Assembly (NCBI GenBank): GCA_028564675.1
Contig: JAOVVO010000362.1
Location: forward strand, 16,732 to 80,731
DNA from: Onchocerca lupi
Lineage: Eukaryota > Nematoda > Chromadorea > Rhabditida > Onchocercidae
Length of the DNA stretch: 64,000 bases
Reading direction: 5' to 3'
How positions within the stretch are numbered: the stretch's first letter is position 1; every line of letters begins with the position of its first letter. Of the stretch, positions 14,401 through 22,709 are shown piece after piece. The notes beneath the pieces were generated by a model, which had not been told where the DNA came from, searched no databases, and saw only the letters and a list, made by a program, of their open reading frames with translations. The position numbers were made by a program, and so were the translations under genes.

Positions 14401-14838
14401 TTTACTCCTTTCATCATAGGGAACAGTTTTATTGTGCCTACAGTGAACTTGAAGAGAGCAGTTGAAATTGCAAAACAAGTTTTCATGGATATCATCTTCA
14501 TGATGTTGAAATATTTTGGTTCATTATAAAGGCCTTATTTAGGGCATTTAATTCGGAAGATGAGGAAAGGAAAGCTGACCTTAATAATCTCGGAACTTGA
14601 TCCTTTGGCTCTCAACTGATGATGATATCAAACAAATGCATTATGTCACTGATATCGTCACGGCAGTACGAGAATTAACAAATGAGAAAAGTACTTTAGA
14701 AATCTGGTTATGGCACTTTGTCATTGCTGTGGTTGTTTCATTCGTCATCTTTCTCAGTGATGGAAGATTTGAAAGCGATGTTTTGCAACAAGGAAACTGT
14801 GACCTGTCTTACCTTATTGCTTCTCTCTTTTCGAAAAC
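11466..14838. other. Intergenic region between divergent genes
   Basis: This 3.4 kb lies between the minus-strand doublecortin gene and the plus-strand ShKT-nitrobindin gene, so it should hold both promoters and perhaps the missing first exon of the doublecortin gene. A minus-strand open stretch beginning at ATG 11923-11925 is a candidate first exon, but no donor in it has the phase needed by the next exon. A Cys-rich minus-strand stretch at 14284-14520 is listed separately. Nothing else is recognisable. Confidence 0.5.
14284..14520 (-). CDS. Possible exon of an unknown Cys-rich small protein
   Basis: On the minus strand one frame is open from about 14520 to a TAA-type stop at 14284. It encodes a run with seven cysteines, containing CNFNCSLQVHCRHNK and later CLMMELKKSCNH and TRCVTSG. 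A second frame over the same DNA begins MKMISMKTCFAISTALF, which resembles a signal peptide but soon stops. I recognise no family. Cys spacing and composition look more protein-like than the surroundings, but there is no exon chain to support it. Confidence 0.2.
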   Translation of the reverse strand, partial: TKIFQHHEDDIHENLFCNFNCSLQVHCRHNKTVPYDERSKDLHCLMMELKKSCNHIQSAVTRCVTSGIILRAFHEHLS

Positions 14839-17344
14839 ATGAAACCCGCTTTATTGTTTTTGGCTTTCAATATTATTATCATTACAATTGATGTCGTGAA
14901 AGGTCAGTTACACATATTTTAGCAATCTATTTAAATTTGTAACTTCTCTTGTTTAGTAATTTTTCATCTTCGTTATTTTAAAATAAAATGTAATGATTAT
15001 TTTCGACACAATCTTGCCCTACTATTTGTAAAACTACATGCTTTTTTTCATGAAAATCTGCAAAATGTAATGGCAATTTTTTTTTTCTTAAACATAAATT
15101 CATTTCGGCTCGATAATTTATTTAGAACTAAAAATTAAGGTTGAAGGGATCTTGAAGGTTTGAATTTGTTAAAAATTTTAGGTCAGAACTGTGAAGACTC
15201 GAATAACAATTGCAGGGATTGGGTCGCGTCACATGCTTCATTATGTCAAACTACCGATTACATCATCAAAACGTGCCGCAAATCATGTGGCTATTGCACA
15301 AGAAAAGTAGAACCAAGTATGAATAATCCTTAAAATATTTTATTTCATTTTTCTCGAAATAAATAAAATGAAACTTTTTCATCTTTTACAGGAGATTTTA
15401 TATAATTATTTAGTCAAATCAAAAAACCTTTATTGTTTATTCTCTTGCTACATAGATTTGCTTGTAATCTTTAACTCGTACATTTTTGTCATTTTTTTAA
15501 ATTTGAATTTTTTAAGATTTAAAAGCCTTCAAGAAACAAAATATGTAAGAAAACTTATATATTTTGTTTCTTGGATTTTCTGCACAGTGTGCAATGATTC
15601 GCCTTGCTTTTTCACTTTTTTTGGCAGGATTCGATGTTTCACGAGTTCCTTCTCATTTGCAATCCATCGCATGGCTAATTGGCATTTGGCAATCGAATCA
15701 TGGCGGAAAAGCAATTTTTCCAACCATTCCTACATTTACATACGGCGAACAAGTTGAAATTTCTCTTTCTGACGAACATATGACTGGATTGGAAGCACTC
15801 AATTATACGTATGCATTTGCTTAATGTTTGCGATGTTAAATGATGTTACTTGACAAAGGACACCGCTTCATTATCTCGCAGTGCCATTATCGAATCTTTG
15901 AAATATTTGTTAAAGCATATTTTCAAGCTGGAAAGAAAATTACTTATGAAAGATTCTAATTTAGAAATTGTCGGAAGATTGACTGTCTGTTGTTGATAGT
16001 AGGAATAAAATTAATCTCATAATAAAAATGAATGGAATATTTCCATTATGATTTTATCATACAGTGTATTTAGAGCATTTGCATGGGGATTATCAAGGCA
16101 AGAAGAATTGCATAGCGAATATGGTTATATTACAGTAGATCCCAATACAAGAATTGTTTCACTTACTACTGTCATGAATAATGGCAAGTTCCCATTGTAT
16201 GCAGTTCACTATCGTATCTGCGAGCAAGTGGAATATAATGTTTTTCATTTTTGCCTACTACACATAAGAGCAGACGTATTTCGAAATATATTTAATTAAT
16301 TTTCAAGAACTAAAATTTCATGTTTTGTAACGGTCGAAGAAGGAATCGTTGAACCAAACCGGATCGAATTCCATTTAAAAGATATTGGGCGAATTAGCTT
16401 CAGCAGAGATCTACCAGTTCTTCAAGTAAATTGTCCTTTTGTGTAAACTTTTCTATCCGAAAAAACTTTTTTTAATATGAAATATTTCAAATGAAAACTA
16501 CAAAAAGCTACAAGTATATTTTTTCTCGTTATTATTTAATATTTTTATTTTGAACACATACAAATTGCATTATCTTTATATTCACTGCAATTTAGGAAGG
16601 AAAGAATTAATCCAACACAAACTTTATCTTCTGAAATTTTATTTTATAACGATTTCTTGAATGCAAATATTTTCATTAATTTTAATTTGAGAATTTCTAT
16701 ACTGACCAAAATATTACCGTTCTTATGATAAAAAAAAGGAATGCTTTTCACTGTTTAATAATAAACTTTCGTTGAAAGTTTATTATTAAAAATTAAATAT
16801 CATCATTCACTGCGTTGAACACTTTCTTTTCCTGTATAACTACCATTTTTTCTTGTATAATTAGGTTAATCATAGAAATTAAAAATAATTGAATACAAGA
16901 GAATTTGACAAGTTTTACTTGCCATTTGGTAAGATTTCCATAATCAGAAGACCGTACTAATAGCCTAGGAAGTCTTAATAATCTTATCAAGTAACTGCTA
17001 ATGAAAAAATTTTAACAAAATTTTCAGAAGTTTAATGCATTTGACCATAATTTTAATTTACACTTGTTCCACTAAAAGTTAGTGAATTTTTTTGATACAC
17101 AGTATTATTGTGATCTGTTGCTAAATATAAAAATTATCGACACAAAAATTCAATGACATTATTCTAGAATTCAATTGAAACATTCCAGGCTGACTTATAT
17201 TGCTTTTATAATTTTCATTTATAGTTGGTACGAGAATGGACATTGTTGGATGAGAACAATTTGCAAGCACGTCTTAACATGGAAACATTAACACATGGAA
17301 TGCAAGAACACACATTTATTCGTTATCGAAGGATTTATCCTTAG
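14839..17344 (+). CDS. Secreted ShKT-domain plus nitrobindin-like heme-binding protein
   Basis: Exons: 14839-14902, 15182-15316, 15628-15808, 16065-16187, 16308-16425, 17225-17344, giving 246 residues. Residues 1-20 form a signal peptide (MKPALLFLAFNIIII then a short polar end). Residues 25-60 are a ShKT domain with six cysteines at 25, 32, 43, 53, 57 and 60, ending CRKSCGYC. Residues about 70-246 match the nitrobindin/THAP4 C-terminal family (DUF1794): IAWLIGIWQSNHGG, IFPTIPTFTYGEQ, SEYGYITVDPNTRIVSL, VTVEEGIVEPNRIEFH, and the C-terminal QEHTFIRYRR. Here His236 sits where the family's heme-ligating histidine lies. Family members are ferric-heme beta-barrels that react with NO and peroxynitrite. 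The join between exons 4 and 5 (donor GTTCCC) is the weakest and adds a few residues to the barrel. Secretion with an N-terminal ShKT module is inferred from the sequence. Its role, perhaps extracellular NO or heme handling, is conjecture. Confidence 0.88.
16754..16790. repeat. Perfect 17-bp inverted repeat (intronic hairpin)
   Basis: TTTAATAATAAACTTTC, a three-base spacer GTT, then the exact reverse complement. It lies in the fifth intron of the ShKT-nitrobindin gene and would form a stable stem-loop in single-stranded form. No gene-like context indicates a microRNA. Confidence 0.9.
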
Positions 17345-19028
17345 AATTTTAACTTCATTTTATTGTATATATAATTTCACTTCTGTGAAGAACTAAAAAA
17401 GATATAAAATGATTTATTTATTGCTGATATGTGCTTGATAATCAGTTTTTTCAATAATCTTCATAGAAAATTTTTGAAGTGATATAGAAATAAAACTTGT
17501 TATTCAAAACTAGCACAATTTGTTTCATAAATATTTTAGAAAGATTATATTTTAATTTTGCACTGCAAAAATTTCATAATTTCGATAAACATTATCATTT
17601 ACTTCACATTTCTGTTAAATTTTAAATTTCATATACAATCTCTGAGCAAACCCAAAAGAATGAATACTGCTATTCCACGCAAATCACTTTTTAATCCTTC
17701 TAACATCAATTACAACTTCCCAAAAAAAGGTGATGAGATAAAGGAAAAGTTCATTGATGTTGGTAGGCAGCATAATCATCTCTTTTCATGAATTGCAAAA
17801 GACAGATAATGTTAGTAGATTGTAGAATGATAAAAATTTTTCATTGAAGTTTGATGTTACAATGAAGAACTTGGTGAAGTTCGGAATTTATTCTTTATAT
17901 CATTGCCATGAATGTAAAATAGAACGAGAATATACATTTAGTTTTTGAAACTCCCGTATATTAATCATGCAAAAAGCAAAAAAGGCTTTCAAGAGAAAGG
18001 AATTAAATTAGTGATATTAGTTGATACAATAACCCCAATATTCTAAATGGAAAAGTGCTCAAGTCTTTTTTTTCTTTTGACGGCAGATGCATGAATGAAG
18101 GTTTTGAATTCCCTGTCCATTTTCTAAACAAGATTCTTCTAAAAATGTATTATTTTTGCAAAATGTATCATTCTATATGTCTCGTTTATTTGCTTATCCT
18201 GGATTTCTAATTATCTTTAAAAATAGTTATTTAGAATAGAAGGTGTTGGGGAAAATGTCTGATATTTCGTAACTGATTTGTAATTTGGTTGGATTGGAGA
18301 TTGCTTTTGCTATTGGCACTCCATTAGACCGACAATAGCCTTTATTGGTTTATACGATATTTTAAACAATGGACAATAATCTTCGCTGATCTTCTGTAAT
18401 ATTGTTTACCATATCATGTATTGCTATTACAATAATAGAGACTAAATGAACAATACACAGTAAATAATAAAAGGATACCAACAGCCTTTGAATTCTCACT
18501 GAGTTGTCGTACTTTCCATTCACGATTGTCATTTTCCTTTCGTTCTACCTATTACTTTCCTCCTGCTGAGCTGTCACTTGTGTTGTTGAACTGTCGCTTT
18601 TACTGATATCTTGACCATTTTCGAAATTGAATTGGAACTGAACTGCCGTTGATGTTAATCTTGAAGACGCTGATCCCTGCTAACTCAACAAGCTTCTTTT
18701 TATATGGATAATCCTTGGTCTTGATTATGGGCGGAAGCTCACAACACATTAATCATATAAAAGGTTGATTATCAGGACAAAGGATTAGATAGACGACAAT
18801 GCTTACAATATTTCAAACAATGCGCATAAGTATTGTTAGCAGATCGGATGAGAAAACAAAGGCCTTTGTGCCCAGATATGGATAAGTGACTCATTTGTCT
18901 GAGTAATATTACATATTTCCATTATAAACAGCATTTAGACTATATAGATATATCGATTTTTCGACAATAATAAGCGCAAAATTGTATCGTTATGAGCACA
19001 ATGAACGTAATGTAGGGAAAGAAGTTGG
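17345..19028. other. Gene-free region with an LTR-like stretch
   Basis: No coding signal is recognised. The segment from about 18243 (starts TGTTGGGGAAAATG) to about 18690 (ends CTAACTCAACA) has the general shape of an LTR: TG..CA-type ends, an AATAAAAGG motif at about 18466, then a C/T-richer end with related motifs GAGCTGTCACT and GAACTGTCGCT. It lies 1.4 kb upstream of the BEL/Pao remnant in the same orientation. No matching second copy was seen downstream of 21165, so this stays a weak suggestion. Confidence 0.35.
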
Positions 19029-19867
19029 ACACTCCAACCATCTGGCATGTTTTTTGATCTGCTGTACTTCGACATTCACAATATATTTATATTGCTCCAT
19101 GGATATGCCATCTCGAATATCGAATAATGCATCCGCGGCTTTCCGCGATTTGTCTCGAAATAACGCAATATATCTGAGAAAATCTATTGTATCGTATCGA
19201 CTACCAGCTCTTCCATTTTTGCCTTGCCGCAGCGATATCCGCTAATTTTATTGGAATAAAGCGAAAATTAATTAAGACGAACTGCGTTCAGTGGCTAACG
19301 AAAGCCGGATTTCTCATTGTGGGTTTGGATATTGCATATCTTGCCGTTTCCATGGTATCTAGAAAAGACCGAAATATTGTCCAATCAGTTTTATGTCTCG
19401 ATATTGCATATCCTGCTGTTTCATGGTATTTAGAAAAGACCGAAATATTGTTTAATCAGTTTTATGTTTGCTGATCCATGAAAAAATATTTCGGTCTTTT
19501 TTAAATACTATGGAAACAGCAAGATGTGCAATATCCAAACCCGCACAGAGAAATCCGGCTTTCGTTAGCCATTGATTGCGATTCGCCTCATGAAGAATTG
19601 AATAATTCAATCCTCCCATATTAATTTTCGCTTTATTCCAATGAAATTCGCGAATATCGCTGCGGCAAGGCAGAAATGGAAGAGCTGGTAGACAATACAA
19701 TACAACAGATTTTCTCAGATATATTGCGTTATTTCGAGGCAAATCGCGGAAAGCCGCGGATGCATTTATTCGTTATTCGAGATGGCATATCCATAGAGCA
19801 ATATAAATATATTGTGAATACCGAAGTACAGCAGATCAAAAAAACATGCCAGATAATTGGAGTTTGT
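19029..19867. repeat. Large imperfect inverted repeat (foldback) of about 0.4 kb arms
   Basis: The left arm (19029 to about 19470) and right arm (about 19480 to 19867) are reverse complements over nearly their full length. The ends pair as CACTCCAACCATCTGGCATG against CATGCCAGATAATTGGAGT. The left arm lacks about 35 bases that the right arm has near 19580-19615, and it carries an extra 72-base tandem copy. The centre is at about 19475. Arms diverge by scattered substitutions. The arms are built from Argonaute-derived sequence, so this is a gene-fragment foldback and not a typical MITE. Confidence 0.85.
19328..19471 (+). repeat. 72-bp tandem duplication inside the left arm
   Basis: GATATTGCATATC begins at 19328 and again at 19400. 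Each unit runs through a GGTAT(C/T)TAGAAAAGACC stretch, GAAATATTGT and CAGTTTTATGT. The right arm has only one copy, so the duplication arose after the inverted repeat formed or was lost from the right arm. Confidence 0.85.
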
Positions 19868-20090
19868 TGAATAATGATGGATCAGTAGATACTATAGAAG
19901 TAGCAAGATGTGCAATATCCAAACGCACAATGAAAAATTCGGCTTTCCTTAGCCATTGATTGCGATTCGTCTCAAGATGAACTGAGTAATCCAGTCCTTC
20001 CATTTTAATTTCCGCTTCATTGACGATATTTTCAAATGTCTGACGTTTGTTTTGTACTGCTGCTATCATTGCAAATCATTTTCGTTTTGT

Positions 20091-21165
20091 TATATACCAA
20101 GTGGACATAACCTAGTTGATGTAGCAACAATTGGATTTTCATCTGAAAACCTGAAAAAAAAATTGTGAAAAGTATCAGCATGGTTAAAAGAAGAAAAATT
20201 AAACTGGCTACAATGGGAATTCAAATTCAGAGAAGGCTATGAAAATGAAGGAGGAAAAGCTATCGCAGAGATAACCATTCAGATTCCTATCCGAGAAATA
20301 GGACTTATAGATGGAAATCAGTAAACGGTTAAGACTACTAAGGACAACTGCTTTCATCCTCAAATTCATTAAACTAACAATAAAACAAAAATTATTATGG
20401 ATGCAGCTAATATCAATTGAAAGAGATCGATTTACAAGTGACGAATACAAATTGACAGAATGGATATTAATCGAATAAGCACAATAGGAAGGATTAAATA
20501 AATAAATGGAATCTTTATTACAGTGAAAGGGAAAGACTATGGAGATCAAAAGAGTTGATTTGAAAAATTCAAAGTTAGAAGAAAATGAAAACATCCACAT
20601 CTATACCACAAGGCATAATCCCGTAACTGAACTTCTCATACAACGAAAACGTAAAGAATTATAATACCACACTAAATAAGGTATACCAAAAAACAAAGTA
20701 TAAAAAATCAAATAATAACAAGCACTAACCTTCTCCACCTGACGACCATAACCTAGCAAACAAAACAAAACAGGCACTATAGTCAATTCACACTAAAATT
20801 ACGTACACTCTGTCGGAGATAAGACGTAAATTCTGGATACCCAAGCGAAGAGCAGAAATCAAAAGAATCATAATGAATGTACGGTTTGTAAAAGATGGAC
20901 TTCTAAACTGTTCCAGTTGTCAGTGTTGTCTGGTCTTCCAGAATCTTGAGTCAAGCGCTCTAGAACTTTCGTTCAAGTTGGATCGGACTATCTGGATCTT
21001 CTTTAATCAGAGGCAATATTGGCGTAACAAAAAGAATGGATATCACATGTCTCACATGTTTCACATGTTCAAGACACGTACTTCGGTAATTTCTTCAGGA
21101 GTTTATTTCAGAAGTATGAAAACTCACCGATATTATGAAAATAGAGATCTCTGCAGCCTTTAAGC
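20091..21165 (+). mobile_element. Broken BEL/Pao retrotransposon polyprotein remnant
   Basis: Plus-strand frames carry, in the correct order, short blocks typical of the C-terminal half of BEL/Pao polyproteins: YIPSGHN (20091 on), AWLKEEKLNWLQWEF (about 20185 on), RLLRTTAFILKFIK (about 20330 on), HNPVTELLIQ (about 20610 on), ITYTLSEIRRKFWIPK (20798-20845, start of the integrase zinc-binding region), then VCKRWTSK and a decayed integrase core. The blocks lie in different frames and are separated by stops. About 150 bases between the HNPVTELL and ITYTLSEIRR blocks fit no polyprotein segment and may be an insertion. No reverse transcriptase, protease or gag was found upstream, and no clear LTR downstream. 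The element is dead and abuts the Argonaute-derived cluster. Confidence 0.85.
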
Positions 21166-21968
21166 CAAGGAGATTCAAAAATCGAGGGACCGAATATTTC
21201 GCAACTGAAAAAATTATCAAATAAATTCGGCTTCAGAATAAATAATAATAATATTCACAATTATTACAAAAAAAAATTAATGATTGGTATTGATTGATAT
21301 TAGAAATTTAAATCCATTGGCAGAATTAAGAGTAAGCAAGAACATAAAAATCCGCAAAATATTATTTATGGGATGGAAATAATAATAATAACAGTGAGTT
21401 AAGAGGTGTTGAAACAAAGAGAAAGGAGTGAAGGAAAACGAAATTTTCAACGTAAGGTGTGTACAAAGTTTCAGAAAAATAATTGAAGGGTAGGAAAGGG
21501 GTTGAAGAGAAAAAGAGTGCTAAAGTTTGGATGAGAAAGAAGCTTAGCTAGATGAGGAGAATGATTCGGTAAAGACTCATGTAACTATTAGTCTTAATTT
21601 TATTGGAATTCATCGTTTTATTAAATTTCCTTCTGATTTGCACCACAGATGTTCTGGTTTCTCTTCTCGATCTTCCCATCACTAATAATCAGTTATCGAT
21701 AATCATTATATTGTCACGCTTTTAATATGAAGCAGTCTCCCCATTGATTATCGTTATGGATAGGTAAGAAAGTAATAAAAAATTGAGTGAATAGATAATC
21801 AAGCAGTACCGAAATTACTTATATCGTCCAATCTAATCTTTTTGAATTGTTCGTCTTCCGTAAGGCATTCCAACGTCATCGTGTCATATATTTTCTTATC
21901 TCAACCTCTTCACTTATTATATTCTAAGTTTCAAGTAAGTTGAAAATGAAGAAGTCGCGAAGCATAAA

Positions 21969-22328
21969 ATGAGAAGAATGTCTGATGTCAATAAAGTTTA
22001 CACGGCTTTTATGTAAGTTTCATTTTCCTAGTATTTTTAGCTTTAGGTTTTATTGCCATTTGAATTTTCCCTTGAATAGACTGAGTAATGACATTATTTC
22101 AGTCGTGGCACCAATAATTTGTTGTGAAATATTTTTGTTTGGAGGAATTGGAGGTTAGTTGATTGTGTAGACGAATTTGTTGTTTTGGCTGTGCACTAAT
22201 TTTAATCAAAGCCATCTCAACTTCTGAAATATATGGAATGATACTGATTTGTGATATTTTCTTTGCAACAATTCGATGTTATGCAAGCAAATTTTCCGTC
22301 AGTTTATCCGACCGGAGAATTTGAATAA
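21969..22328 (+). CDS. Possible small single-pass membrane protein (52 residues)
   Basis: Three pieces join in frame: 21969-22012 (donor GTAAGT), 22080-22153 (donor GTTAGT) and 22288-22328 (acceptor ATGCAAG, stop TAA overlapping AATAAAG). The product starts MRRMSDVNKVYTAF, has one hydrophobic segment (SVVAPIICCEIFLFGGIG) and ends FPSVYPTGEFE. The splice signals at the first intron are good; the last acceptor is weak. I recognise no family. Confidence 0.28.
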
Positions 22329-22630
22329 AGTCAATGCTGCGATGGAGTTTTGAGTTAATTCTTTAGCTTTCAACATACTTTTACGGTAGCACATTAATAT
22401 ACAGATTGCCTCATTATTCAGCTACATATCGATACCTTAGAAACTATGCTTGAAGAACTTTATTCCGTTTCAGCATTTGAACTTGGATGTAGCAAAACTT
22501 TTTTCTGTATCACCCTTCTTTCTATACTATTCCTTGAGAGCAGCATGTGATGATTTTGTCAAAATGAAGACTAAGTATGATTGGATATTGAATTAATCTG
22601 TTTGAAACATGTGATGAATTATAAATATAT

Positions 22631-22709
22631 TCGAAATATTTTTTTCGAAATATTTTTTTCATAAACTCGAAATATTTTTTTATATTCGAAATATTTTTTT
22701 CATAAACTC
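22631..22709. repeat. Short tandem repeat of a TTCGAAATATTTTTTT unit
   Basis: Four copies of TTCGAAATATTTTTT or a close variant occur, two of them followed by CATAAACTC. The structure looks like a dimer of a two-copy unit. Confidence 0.85.

Larger units (their letters stand above)
19029..20069. pseudogene. Rearranged, inverted cluster of Argonaute (WAGO-type) Piwi-domain fragments
   Basis: Two pieces of a Piwi domain recur here. Piece 1 (start of Piwi) reads QTFENIVNEAEIKMEGLDYS in the outer copy, with NRNQWLTKAGFL and GLDIAH in the inner copy. It corresponds to the conserved KLGGLN..GxDVxHP region that carries the first catalytic Asp. Piece 2 (middle of Piwi) reads MEELVDNTIQQIFSDILRYF, then FVIRDGISIEQYKYI and NTEVQQIKKTC, matching the RDGVSEGQ region with the second catalytic Asp. 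Order along the DNA: piece 2 minus (19029-19246), piece 1 plus (19247-19474), piece 1 minus (19480-19637), piece 2 plus (19628-19870), piece 1 minus (19890-20069). Stops and frameshifts interrupt the copies, and no complete MID-Piwi frame exists. This is a relic, not a working Argonaute. The identification rests on motifs I recognise and is strong for piece 2, good for piece 1. Confidence 0.75.

Noticed and set aside
22631..22709. Possible regulatory array
   Set aside because: Simple T-rich tandem repeat with no link to a gene.
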